This document shows, one piece after another, positions 25,542 to 34,812 of a stretch of 64,000 bases of DNA (positions within the stretch are counted from its first letter, which is position 1; the number at the start of each line of letters is the position of its first letter). The stretch is from Pseudorhodoferax sp965279475. GTDB taxonomy: Bacteria > Pseudomonadota > Gammaproteobacteria > Burkholderiales > Burkholderiaceae_C. The notes beneath the pieces are model-generated. The model was not told the DNA's origin, ran no database searches, and saw only the letters and a list, made by a program, of their open reading frames with translations. Both the position numbers and the translations under genes were made by a program. The stretch is taken from NCBI GenBank assembly GCA_965279475.1, contig CBDIIA010000003.1, positions 3,472,001 through 3,536,000 on the forward strand. The letters run 5' to 3'.

Positions 25542-26984
25542 TCAAGCCATGTGGCCGACGATCGCATCGGCCACGGCGAACAGATCGGCGTTGCGCAATC
25601 GCAGGCTGCGCGCCATCGCGCGGATCTCGGCGCCCAGGCTCTGGCTGTCGAAGCGGGTGGGCTTGCCCTGGTCCAGCACCACGGCACCACCGACCAGCAC
25701 GGTTTCGACACCGGCACCGGTCTCGGCAAACACCAGCTGGCTCGCGGCATCGTTCAACGGCAGCCAGGCCGGTGTGTCCATGCGGTACAGCGCCAGATCG
25801 GCCAGCCAGCCCGGGGCCAGCGCGCCGAGCAGGGGCTGGCGCAATGCAGCGGCGCCGCCGGCCGTGGCCATCGCCAAGGCCTGTCGGGCCGAGATCCAGT
25901 CGCGCCGCGCGGGCAGCATCGGCCGGTGCAGTGTGGCGGCGGCGCGCATCGCCTCCTGCATCGACAGGTTGTCGTTGGCACCGGCGCCATCGGTACCCAA
26001 GGCCAGTGGCACGCCAGCCTTCAGCATCGCCGGGATCGGCGCCACGCCGGAGCCGAGCCGCGCGTTGCTCTCAGGGTTGAGCACCGCCACCGCGCCGGTC
26101 GCGGCCATCAGAGCGATGTCGCCGTCGTCGACCCAGCAGCAGTGCGCGCACGACCAGCGGTCGGACAGCACGCCCAGGCGCTGCAGCCGCCCGAGCGAAC
26201 TCGTGCCGTATTGCGACCGCGCCAACTTCGCCTGCTTCTCGGTCTCGAGCAGGTGCGTGTGGATGCCGGTGTCGTAGCGCCGTGCCAGTTCGGCGCACAG
26301 CTGCAGCGCCGCATCGCTGCAGCGGTCGGGGTTGGACGGCGCCGGGAACACACCGAGCCGCCCGCGCTTGCCATGCCAGCGCTGGATCGCACCTTCAAGC
26401 TCCGCCTGCAATTCATCGAGCGGCTGCGGCCGCAGCAGCGCCACCTGTTTCAGCTGCGCCAGCAAGGCTGGCGGCAGCACGCCCGGCGCGGGAAAGATGT
26501 CGTTGAACGCACCGTCGAAGAAGCGAAGGCCCAGCACCGCGCGCATGCCGGTCTCGTCCCAGGCGGTCAACGCCGCGTCGACATCCGCGGCCACGAAACG
26601 CTGGCCCGGGAAGTGGTCGATCACCGCCGTCGTGCCACTGCCCAGCGCGGCCCAGGCCGTGAGCAGCACCGCCAGCCGTGTCTCGTCGGGCGTGCGCCGC
26701 GCGGTGTGTGCCTGCGTCAGCCACATGAAGGCCGGGTGGCTCAACCGGTCGCCGAAGCCGGGCAAGGTGGCCGACTGCGAATGCGTGTGGGCGTTGATCA
26801 GGCCCGGTGCGGCCAGCTTGCCGCTGCCGTCGATGACCCGGGTGCCATCGGGCACGGCAGGCGCTGCGCCCTCGCCCAGCGCCACGATGCGCTCGCCCGC
26901 GATCAGCAGGTAGCCGTGGTCGATGAAGCGGTCCTGCGCGTCGAGCGTGAGGATCGCCGCGTCGCGGATCAGCGTGTGCTGCAT
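25542..26984 (-). CDS. Amidohydrolase-family protein (TRZ/ATZ/8-oxoguanine-deaminase-like)
   Basis: A 480-residue metal-dependent hydrolase: NAHTHSQ (His66, His68), GIHTHLLETE, AHCCWVDDGD and LGTDGAGANDNL are the ordered metal and catalytic motifs of the TRZ/ATZ group, which deaminates or dechlorinates N-heterocycles. GGAGG four bases before the ATG sets the start at 26984; the frame is open much further into the next gene. It overlaps the ornithine-cyclodeaminase-family gene by 16 bases. Together with its neighbours it points to catabolism of an aminated ring compound. Confidence 0.88.
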   Translation of the reverse strand: MQHTLIRDAAILTLDAQDRFIDHGYLLIAGERIVALGEGAAPAVPDGTRVIDGSGKLAAPGLINAHTHSQSATLPGFGDRLSHPAFMWLTQAHTARRTPDETRLAVLLTAWAALGSGTTAVIDHFPGQRFVAADVDAALTAWDETGMRAVLGLRFFDGAFNDIFPAPGVLPPALLAQLKQVALLRPQPLDELQAELEGAIQRWHGKRGRLGVFPAPSNPDRCSDAALQLCAELARRYDTGIHTHLLETEKQAKLARSQYGTSSLGRLQRLGVLSDRWSCAHCCWVDDGDIALMAATGAVAVLNPESNARLGSGVAPIPAMLKAGVPLALGTDGAGANDNLSMQEAMRAAATLHRPMLPARRDWISARQALAMATAGGAAALRQPLLGALAPGWLADLALYRMDTPAWLPLNDAASQLVFAETGAGVETVLVGGAVVLDQGKPTRFDSQSLGAEIRAMARSLRLRNADLFAVADAIVGHMA

Positions 26985-28000
26985 GCGGCCTCCGGGGAAG
27001 GGGTGTCGGCAGATGCACCTTCGATGTCGAAGACCGTGCCCAGGCCGTGGGCCTCGGCGCGCGCCAGCAAGGCACGCGCGAGCACCAGGTCTTGCAGCGC
27101 GATGCCGATCGATTTGAAAACGGAAACGTCGCCAGCGATGGCTGCACGCCCAGGTTGCCCGATGAAGCTGCCGATGTCGCCTGCAAGCGCGGTTTCGGCA
27201 ATGACGCCCGAGGCCAGCGGAATGATCAGGTCGCCGGCCTTCTCCATCGCACCTGACCGGTGGTCGGTGTAGACGGTGACACGGCGCATCAGCGCATCGT
27301 CGGCCTCGCGTGCGGTCGGCCGGTTGGCACCGCCCAGCACCACCAGTGCGCCGGGGCGTACAGCCGCGCCGGGGAACACCGGTGTGTCGGAACTCGTCAC
27401 GGTGACGATGACGTCGGCCTCGGCCGCAGCACGTGCCGCATCGGTGAGGGCCACGATCTCGATGCCGGCCAGGTCGGCACGCAATCGCGCCTGCGCCACC
27501 AGGGCCTCGGCCCGCGCCGGGTCGCGGCCCACCACCAGGATGCGCCGGAGCGGCCGCACGGCCGCGATGTAGGGCAGGGTCGGCACGGCCAGCTTGCCGG
27601 CGCCGAACACGGCCAGCGTCGACGCATCGGCCGGTGCCAGCACCTTGGCCGCAGCAGCAAAACCGGCAGCGGTGCGGTGGTCGTTGAAGCCCGCCGCAGA
27701 CATCAGTGCCAACGGCTGCGCCGCGCCCATGTCCCACAGCGCCAGCAGGCTGCGCGTGGCGCGTGGCCCGCCCGCCTGCGGCCAGGCGTGGCCATTGGTC
27801 TTGACGACGAACAGGTTGTCGTCATGGCCGAAACCGGCCACCACCAGCATGCCGGCGCGTGGCGATGGGCGGCGCAGGTCGAGCCTTCCGCGCACCAGCG
27901 CGGAGCCGGTGGCCTGCTGCACGAATGCCTGCTCGGCGCATGCGATGGCCAGGGGAGCGTCGATCAACTGGGCGACATCGGCTTCGGATAGGAGGCGCAT
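26969..28000 (-). CDS. Ornithine cyclodeaminase / mu-crystallin family protein
   Basis: A 343-residue member of the OCD family: N-terminal MRLLSEADVAQLIDAPLAI, then LVVAGFGHDDNLFVVKTNG, a Rossmann segment TLAVFGAGKLAVPTL, and VTSSDTPVFPGAAVRPGALVVLGGANRP. The family includes ornithine cyclodeaminase, alanine dehydrogenase and several imine reductases; members in catabolic operons often act on imines or amino acids. Here it probably handles an imine or amino-acid product of the amidohydrolases. Just upstream is the long inverted repeat at 28072-28301. Confidence 0.9.
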   Translation of the reverse strand: MRLLSEADVAQLIDAPLAIACAEQAFVQQATGSALVRGRLDLRRPSPRAGMLVVAGFGHDDNLFVVKTNGHAWPQAGGPRATRSLLALWDMGAAQPLALMSAAGFNDHRTAAGFAAAAKVLAPADASTLAVFGAGKLAVPTLPYIAAVRPLRRILVVGRDPARAEALVAQARLRADLAGIEIVALTDAARAAAEADVIVTVTSSDTPVFPGAAVRPGALVVLGGANRPTAREADDALMRRVTVYTDHRSGAMEKAGDLIIPLASGVIAETALAGDIGSFIGQPGRAAIAGDVSVFKSIGIALQDLVLARALLARAEAHGLGTVFDIEGASADTPSPEAACSTR

Positions 28001-28071
28001 GTCAGGATTCCTTGGCGTTGAGCACGATCCGTCTCGGATGCATCTCGATCGGCGCGAGGGCCGAGGCCACC

Positions 28072-28148
28072 GGGTACTCTCTTCCGCGACTGTCCCCCGC
28101 CCGGCCTAGGGCCGGAGCTCCTCCTTGATGTCGCTGCAGAGAGCACCC
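28072..28148. repeat. Long imperfect inverted repeat, left arm
   Basis: This arm (from GGGTACTC to GAGCACCC) is the reverse complement of 28219-28301 with a few mismatches and small gaps. Shared blocks include CGCGACTGTCCCCCG, CGGCCTAGGGCCG and CTCCTCCTTGATGTCGCTGC. Each arm also has an inner palindrome around CCTAGG. It stands between an operon's transporter genes and its enzyme genes. Confidence 0.8.
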
Positions 28149-28218
28149 GATACCCTCGACCCAGTTGACGCCGCGTCGTGCTGGCCGATGAACGACCGCT
28201 CTGACCGATCGCGTCGAT

Positions 28219-28301
28219 GGGGTGCTCCACGCAGCGACATCAAGGAGGAGGCGTGGCGGCCCTAGGCCGCGCCGGGGGACAGTCGCGGAGTGGAGTACCC
28301 C
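28219..28301. repeat. Long imperfect inverted repeat, right arm
   Basis: Right arm of the pair described for 28072-28148, separated from it by about 70 bp. The transcript of this region could fold into a hairpin of more than 70 bp. The whole unit (about 230 bp, both ends of arms ending near GGGT-AC/GCTC) looks like a non-autonomous palindromic element or a long processed hairpin. No gene is contained. Confidence 0.8.
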
Positions 28302-28359
28302 GTCGGCGTGATCCCACCCCAATGCCTGTCGCCCTTGTTCAGGTGTATTCGCGTTCACC

Positions 28360-29118
28360 CTAGTCCTTCAATGACGTCCCGACCTGCTTCCACCGCGTCG
28401 CCCGCGCTTCCCCCCACGAGGTCAGCACGAACACCGCCAACGCCACCAGCACCGACGTCAACACCGCGGCCCACAGCATCTCGGTCTCGCGCATCTCGCC
28501 CGAATCCAGGATCAGCTTGCCGAGCCCGCGTGCGCCGGTCATCCACTCCGACAGCATCGTGCCCAGGATCGCGCTGGCCCCGGCGATGCGCAGACCGGTG
28601 AAGAGGTATGGCAGCGCATAGGGAATGCGCACCACGAACATCTGCTTCCACACGCCCGCGCCGTACACGTGCAGCAGCTCCAGCGCCGAGCGGTCGGCCG
28701 ATGCCAGGCCGCGCATCAGGTTCACCATCAACGGAAAGAACGACACGATGGTCACGACCACCACGCTGGTCCCGATGCCCCGGCCCATGAACAGGGTGAT
28801 CAACGGCGCCACCGCCGCCACCGGCGCCGAGCGAAACACCAGCAGCACCGGCATCGCGGTCTGCGACGCCACGCGGCTGATCGTGAACAGCAGCGCGAAG
28901 GCCGACGCGAAGACGGTGCTGATCAGCAGCCCCACTGCGGCCGAGCCCAGCGTGAGGCCGGTCTGCGACAGCAGCACTTTCCAGTGTTGTTGCACTGCGG
29001 ACAGCACGGCGCGCGGCGTGGGCGCGAGGTACGCAGGAATCGCGAAGCCCGCGATCAGCCCCTGCCACAGCGCCAGCACGCACAGCACCGCCAGCACAGC
29101 CGATGCGATGCGCTTCAT
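28360..29118 (-). CDS. ABC transporter permease, SsuC/TauC type
   Basis: A 252-residue inner-membrane permease with six predicted helices and the BPD cytoplasmic loop (EMLLVYGAG-like LELLHVYGAGVWKQMFVVRIPYALPYLFTGLRIA). The start at 29118 overlaps the preceding permease gene's stop by four bases (ATGA). It forms the transmembrane channel with the other permease, powered by the ATPase at 29870-30706. The transporter class imports sulfonates, nitrate, pyrimidine precursors and similar small molecules. Confidence 0.93.
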   Translation of the reverse strand: MKRIASAVLAVLCVLALWQGLIAGFAIPAYLAPTPRAVLSAVQQHWKVLLSQTGLTLGSAAVGLLISTVFASAFALLFTISRVASQTAMPVLLVFRSAPVAAVAPLITLFMGRGIGTSVVVVTIVSFFPLMVNLMRGLASADRSALELLHVYGAGVWKQMFVVRIPYALPYLFTGLRIAGASAILGTMLSEWMTGARGLGKLILDSGEMRETEMLWAAVLTSVLVALAVFVLTSWGEARATRWKQVGTSLKD

Positions 29119-29873
29119 CGCGACATCCCCGGATCCCAGCGGATCACCAGCCGCTCGACCAGTGCCAGCAGCGCATAGGTGGCGGCCGCCAGCAGGCAGC
29201 ACATCAGCACCGCGAGCCAGACTTTCTCGATGTCGTAGGCGAACAGCGCGTAGAGCATCATCGCGCCGATGCCGCGGTCGGCCCCGGCCCACTCGGCCGT
29301 CACCGTGCCCAGCACGGCCAGCGGTGCCGCCACCTTGAAGCCGGCAAAGATGTAGGGCAGCGCGGTGGGCAGCCGCAGGTACCAGAACACCTGGCGCGGC
29401 GAGGCCGACAGCACGTGCAGCAGCTCGCGCTGCCGCCCATCGACCGCAGACAAACCCTGCATCGCGCCCACCAGCATCGGGAACTGCGTGGTCAGCACCG
29501 CGATCACCACCTGGGTGCGCGAGCCGGTGCCCAGCCACACGGCGAGCAGCGGCGCGGTGGCGATCACCGGGATCGCATTGATCACGATGCCGGTGGTGTA
29601 GATGGGCCCGCGCAAGGCCCGCAGCGTGACGGCCACGCTGGCCGCGAACAGCGTGATGCCGGCGGCGATCGCATAGCCGGTGGCCGCCTTGCCCAGCGTG
29701 GGGATGAGGTTGCCGGTGACCAGCGACGGCGTGGTCCAGGCCACGCGGGCAATGTCGCTCGGCGCGGGCACGAAGACCGGCAGCACGCCCGCGCGCTTCA
29801 GCAGCTCCATCAGCGCCAGCAGCACGACCGTCGACAGCAGGGGCAGCAGGACCGGCGCCAGGCGGCGCATCAC
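29115..29873 (-). CDS. ABC transporter permease, SsuC/TauC type
   Basis: A 252-residue permease paralogous to its downstream neighbour: N-terminal helix, PAPSDIARVAWTTPSLV, and the coupling loop LLHVLSASPRQVFWYLRLPTALPYIFAGFKVAAPLAVLG. It overlaps both flanking genes by four bases. Two different permease subunits suggest a heterodimeric channel, as in the ThiXYZ/RutG-like pyrimidine-related ABC importers. Confidence 0.93.
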   Translation of the reverse strand: MMRRLAPVLLPLLSTVVLLALMELLKRAGVLPVFVPAPSDIARVAWTTPSLVTGNLIPTLGKAATGYAIAAGITLFAASVAVTLRALRGPIYTTGIVINAIPVIATAPLLAVWLGTGSRTQVVIAVLTTQFPMLVGAMQGLSAVDGRQRELLHVLSASPRQVFWYLRLPTALPYIFAGFKVAAPLAVLGTVTAEWAGADRGIGAMMLYALFAYDIEKVWLAVLMCCLLAAATYALLALVERLVIRWDPGMSR

Positions 29874-30706
29874 CAGGTCTCCACCGGCGCCGTGGCCGCA
29901 GTGGACTCGGCGGGCGGCACCTGCGCCGGATCGGCGGCTTCGCGGCCGAACAGGCCGTCGCGCACCTGGTTCACGCAGCCGAAGAACGCGGCGCTGCGCA
30001 TCATGTCGAGCGTGCGCGGGCGGGCCAGCGGCACCTCGACCGTGCCGACCATGCGGCCCGGCCGGGCCGACATGATGAAGACGCTGTCGGCCATGAACAC
30101 GGCCTCGGCGATCGAGTGCGTGACCAGCAGCGCCGTCGTGCCGCTCTCGGCCCAGATGCGCAGCAGCTCGAGGTTCATGCGCTGACGTGTGATCTCATCG
30201 AGCGCGCCGAAGGGCTCGTCGAGCAACAGCACCTCGGGCCGCAACACCAGCGCCCGGGCGATGGCCGCGCGCTGCTGCATGCCGCCCGACAATTCACCGG
30301 GCAGCGCATTCTCGAAACCTTTCAGGCCCACCAGTTCGATCAGTTCCCTCGGGGTGAGCCTGCCGTGCCGGCTGGCACCGCGTGTGGAGATGCGCATCGG
30401 CAGTTCGACGTTCTGCAGCACGCTGCGCCAGGGCAGCAGCGTGGGTTGCTGGAACACGAAGCCGAGCGCGTTGTCGAGCCGCGCGGCCTTCGGCGTCGTG
30501 CCGCCGATCAGGATGCTGCCCGTTGCGGGCTGCATGATGTCGGCCACCAGGCGCAACAGGGTCGACTTGCCGCAACCGCTCGGGCCGATGATGGCGCCGA
30601 AGCCGCCGGCGGGCAGCGACAGGTCGACCTTCTCCAGGGCGATCGTCGAGTCCGACTTGCCCTTGAACACCATCGTGACCTGCTGGATGACGAGATCTTT
30701 CGACAT
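29870..30706 (-). CDS. ABC transporter ATP-binding protein, SsuB/TauB type
   Basis: A 278-residue ATPase: Walker A GPSGCGKST (41-49), Q-loop FVFQQPTLLPWR, signature LSGGMQQRAAIARAL, Walker B VLLLDEPFGALDE and the switch His in VTHSIAEA. The C-terminal 30 residues are a family-variable tail. It energises the two permeases with which it overlaps. The operon also contains its receptor at 30731-31744. Confidence 0.95.
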   Translation of the reverse strand: MSKDLVIQQVTMVFKGKSDSTIALEKVDLSLPAGGFGAIIGPSGCGKSTLLRLVADIMQPATGSILIGGTTPKAARLDNALGFVFQQPTLLPWRSVLQNVELPMRISTRGASRHGRLTPRELIELVGLKGFENALPGELSGGMQQRAAIARALVLRPEVLLLDEPFGALDEITRQRMNLELLRIWAESGTTALLVTHSIAEAVFMADSVFIMSARPGRMVGTVEVPLARPRTLDMMRSAAFFGCVNQVRDGLFGREAADPAQVPPAESTAATAPVETW

Positions 30707-30730
30707 GCGTGCTTCAGTGGCGTGGCGTGG

Positions 30731-31744
30731 TCACTTCTTCAGCGCCGCTTCGATGAACGAGGTGTCGCACAGCGTGGCGGCGCTCATGTCCGACTTGACC
30801 AGGCCGACCTTGCGGTACAGGCCGATGATCTTGTCGTAGAGCACCGGGTCGATCGCCAGCAGGCCCTTGCTCTGCGCCGGGCCGGTCATGATGAAGGGCT
30901 CGCTGGCGATGATCTCGGCCGTCTGCGCACGCAGGTCGAGGCCGGGCGCGCCGTACTTGTCGACCATCAGCTTGGCGGTCTGCTCCTTGTTGGCCAACGC
31001 CCATTGCCAGCCGCCGATCGCGCCCTTCAGGAAGCGCACCACGGTGTCGCGGTTGGCGGCCAGGTAGTCTTCGCGGCCATAGATGGTGCCGGCGGTTTCG
31101 GGCATGCCGAGGTCGTGCGCGTTCAGCGCGAAGATCTTCACGCCGCGGGTCTCGAGCATCACACCCTGGTTGGTCGAGTAGCCGCTGTAGGCATCGAGCT
31201 GGCCCGAGACCAGCGCCGACGGATCGGGTGACGAGGGCACCATGTTGACGCTGGCCGGGTCGAGCCCGGCGTCGCGGATCAGGTTCATCATCAGCGGCCG
31301 GTTCGAAGTGGCCACGGCCACCGTCTTGCCTTCGAGTTCCTTGATGCTGCGGATCGGCTTGCTGGCCAGGCTGATGATCGCGAACGGGCTGCGCTGGAAC
31401 ACGGTGGCGATCACCTTGATCGGGATGCCCTTCTCGCGCGCGACGATCAGCGGCCCGATGGGCCGGTCACCCAGCTGCGACTGGCCCGAGGCCACGTTGG
31501 CCACCGGATCGACATTCGGGCCGCCCGAGTTGAAGGTGGCGGCGATGTTGTTGCGGCTGAACGCGCCCGATTCGATGCCGGCGAAATAGCCGCCGTACTG
31601 GATGCTCTTGATCCACGACAGCTGAAAGCCGATCGGCGTTTCGGCGGCGTGGGCATGGCGCAGCGGCGACAGGCCTGCCGCGGCGGCCGCGCCGAGGCTC
31701 AGCAGGCTGCGGCGGTTGAGGGACGAAGAGGAAGACCAGGACAT
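30731..31744 (-). CDS. ABC transporter substrate-binding protein, NMT1 type
   Basis: A 337-residue receptor with a Tat-like twin-Arg signal (SLNRRSLLSLGAAAAAG, cut after HAHA). The mature part starts PIGFQLSWIKSIQYGGYFAG and belongs to the NMT1/SsuA-like family that binds pyrimidine precursors, nitriles or sulfonates. AGGAG seven bases before the ATG at 31744 sets the start. It is the first gene of the nine-gene minus-strand operon to 22562, and its ligand would define the pathway. Confidence 0.92.
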   Translation of the reverse strand: MSWSSSSSLNRRSLLSLGAAAAAGLSPLRHAHAAETPIGFQLSWIKSIQYGGYFAGIESGAFSRNNIAATFNSGGPNVDPVANVASGQSQLGDRPIGPLIVAREKGIPIKVIATVFQRSPFAIISLASKPIRSIKELEGKTVAVATSNRPLMMNLIRDAGLDPASVNMVPSSPDPSALVSGQLDAYSGYSTNQGVMLETRGVKIFALNAHDLGMPETAGTIYGREDYLAANRDTVVRFLKGAIGGWQWALANKEQTAKLMVDKYGAPGLDLRAQTAEIIASEPFIMTGPAQSKGLLAIDPVLYDKIIGLYRKVGLVKSDMSAATLCDTSFIEAALKK

Positions 31745-32101
31745 GACACGACTCCTAGAGGCTGGACGGCCGACACGTGGACGAACATTCCTGAACGCGC
31801 ACCGGTATTGCCCCGGCGGCCTGCATGGCAGGCCCCGATTCGGACACACGATGCACAGCGATGAAGCGCAGGAACGGCATGGCCTCCGGTCACGCAGAAC
31901 TTGTGCCAGGAAGCGTTGTCGTCTGGTGTTTTTTCGCGCGACAACTGTTGCCGTTCAGGCACCAGTCAAAGGGAGCGGGCGCAAATTGAGCCTGATGCCC
32001 GCGGTGCCCATAGGCACACCGGCGGCCAGCCCATCGGCAATGGGAATGCCGCGGTGCGGGGGAAGCGGAAAGAAGGGGAGAGGAGAGACGAAGAGGAAGA
32101 A
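31745..32101. promoter_or_regulatory. Promoter region of the 31744-22562 operon
   Basis: 357 bp with no gene between the receptor gene and the AT-hook gene. A perfect 7-bp hairpin, GGCCTGC-ATG-GCAGGCC (31818-31834), lies about 75 bp before the receptor start and may fold in the leader. The middle is A/T-richer (around 31925-31990). I cannot assign -35/-10 boxes confidently. Confidence 0.4.
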
Positions 32102-32767
32102 CTACGCCAGCCGGTAGCTGCCGCGTTCGCCTTCGAGCAACAGGCCCTTGCCCTTCAGGGCCACGATGGCGGCACCGACCGAACCGGTCGGGATGGGCGT
32201 GCCATCGGCGATGGCGGCATGCGTCACGCGCACGAAACCGCGGCGGTTCAGCTGCGTCTGCAGGAAGGCGAACACGCGGCCGGCATTGCCTTTCAAGGCA
32301 ACCACGCCGGACGTGGGTGTTGCAGCTTCGACCGGCTTGACGCCGGTCTTGGCGAGCTTCACGGCCTTGGCCTTGCCCGGCTTGCGGCCGCGCTTCTTGG
32401 GCGCCGAGACCGGTTTAACGCTCACATCGCTCGGGACCATGTCCACGTCGGCACGGCTGCCGAGCTGCAGCGGTTCACGCTGGCGCCGGTTCGACGGCAG
32501 GGCGGGGGTCGAGAACGCGATCTCGCCGGCGGCATGGAAGATGGTCTTCAACTGTTCTTCCATCGCCTGCACCGATTGCGTCATGCGCGCAATGGCCTTC
32601 CAGTGTTCGAACTGGGCATCGTTCTCGACGCCGAAGGCGTTGGCGGCCAAGGCCTGGGCGACGCGCGAAGCCTGGTCTTGCGAGGCATCCGCCAGCGCGG
32701 TACGGGCTTCGTCCAGGGCCTGGCCGGCACGCTGGATGGCTTCGATGGTCTGGGGGGAGATGGTCAT
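32102..32767 (-). CDS. AT-hook-containing DNA-binding-like protein
   Basis: A 221-residue soluble protein. N-terminal ~90 residues are helical (phasin-like amphipathic pattern, TIEAIQRAGQALDEARTALA). The middle is Lys/Pro-rich and includes an AT-hook, KKRGRKPGKAKAVKL. The C-terminal ~60 residues form a winged-helix-like region (VFAFLQTQLNRRGFVRVTHAAIADGTPIPTGSVGAAIVALK). AAGGAA before ATG 32767 supports the start; the frame is open further. It may be a nucleoid-associated or phasin-like protein bridging DNA and other polymers; the function is an inference. Confidence 0.7.
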   Translation of the reverse strand: MTISPQTIEAIQRAGQALDEARTALADASQDQASRVAQALAANAFGVENDAQFEHWKAIARMTQSVQAMEEQLKTIFHAAGEIAFSTPALPSNRRQREPLQLGSRADVDMVPSDVSVKPVSAPKKRGRKPGKAKAVKLAKTGVKPVEAATPTSGVVALKGNAGRVFAFLQTQLNRRGFVRVTHAAIADGTPIPTGSVGAAIVALKGKGLLLEGERGSYRLA

Positions 32768-32820
32768 GGGATTCCTTGTCAACTGCGTCCGGGCGCAACC
32801 CTCGATCGTACGCGCACTGC

Positions 32821-33514
<694 letters not shown>

Positions 33515-33522
<8 letters not shown>

Positions 33523-34777
33523 ACCGCAGCGCCTCGGCGGGGTTGACGCGGCTGGCGCGCCAGCTCGGATAAATCGTGGCCAGGAAGGCCAGCACCAGCG
33601 AGATGATGGCGATCGGCATGATGTCGCCCTGCTGCGGCTCGCTCGGCATCTTGCTGATCAGATAGACCTCGCGCGGCAGGAAACTCGCGTGGAACAGCTG
33701 CTCCAGCGCCGGCACGATCACATCGATGTTGTAGGCGATGCCCAGGCCCAGCAGCAGGCCCGACAAGGTGCCGATCACACCGACCATCGCGCCCTGCACC
33801 ATGAAGATGCCCATGATGCTGCGCGGGCTGGCGCCCAGCGTGCGCAGGATCGCGATGTCGGCGCGCTTGTCGGTCACGGTCATCACCAGCGTGCTGACCA
33901 GGTTGAACGCCGCCACCGCGACGATCAGCGTGAGGATGATGAACATCATGCGTTTCTCGAGTTCGACCGCCGCGAACCAGGTCTTGTTCTGCCGCGTCCA
34001 GTCGCGGATCAGCAGCTGCCCGCTCAGGCTGCCGGCGAGTTCGGCCGCCACCTCGCGCGCCTGGTGCAGGTCGCGCAGCTTCAGGCGCACGCCGGTCGGG
34101 CCTTCGAGCCTGAAGATACGGGCGGCGTCGTCCATGTGCAGCATCACCAGCGCCGAGTCGTATTCGAAGTGGCCCGACTCGAACACGCCCACCACGGTCA
34201 TCTGCTTCAACCGCGGCACCACGCCGGCCGGCGTGACCTGGCCGCTCGGCGAGATCAGCGTGACCGGGTCGCCGTCGCGCACGCCCAGGCTGCGCGCGAG
34301 ATCGATGCCCAGCACGATGCCGAACGCGCCGGGCTTCAGCCTGGCGATGGCGGCGGCGTTGCCGTTCGCACCGTTGGCGATGTCGGTCACCTCGCCTTCG
34401 TGCGCCGGGTCGATGCCGCGCACGATCGCGCCCTTCATGTCTTCACCGCGGGCGATCAGGGCCTGGCTGGCGATGAAGGGGGCGGCGCCGACCACCTGCG
34501 GGTTGCGGCGCGCCTCGGCGATGGTCTTCTCCACGTCCGGCAGGGCCGCGCCCTGCGGCGCGAAGATCTCGATGTGCGAGACGACGCCCAGCATGCGGTC
34601 GCGCACCTCTTTCTGGAAGCCGTTCATCACCGACAGCACGATGATCAACGCGGCCACGCCGAGGGCGATGCCCAGCATCGAGACACCGGAGATGAAAGAG
34701 ATGAAGCCGTTGCGGCGGGTCGCGCGGCCTGCGCGCGTATAACGCCAGCCGACCGCCAGTTCATAGGGAATTTGCAT
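33515..34777 (-). CDS. lolC: Lipoprotein-releasing system permease (LolC/LolE family)
   Basis: A 420-residue permease: first helix with the cytoplasmic start YELAVGWRYTRAGRATRRNGFISFISGVSMLGIALGVAALIIVLSVMNGF, a large periplasmic domain, and three C-terminal helices (FNLVSTLVMTVTDKRADIAILRTLGAS, then GVIGTLSGLLLGLGIAYN). No second permease gene is adjacent, so this species may use a single LolC/E-type (LolF-like) homodimer. It is the first gene of the lolC-lolD pair. Confidence 0.94.
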
Positions 34778-34812
34778 GCAGCGCGGATTGTGGCATCCCG
34801 GACAATAGCCGC

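Larger units (their letters stand above)
28001..28359. other. Gene-free stretch inside the operon
   Basis: 359 bp between the ABC permease gene and the OCD-family gene. It is almost entirely occupied by the inverted repeat pair. I see no promoter boxes. The strand continuity of genes on both sides suggests a single operon into which the element was inserted, or two operons separated by it. Confidence 0.5.

Noticed and set aside
28072..28301. CRISPR-like array
   Set aside because: There are only two arms, in inverted orientation, with no regular spacers and no cas genes.
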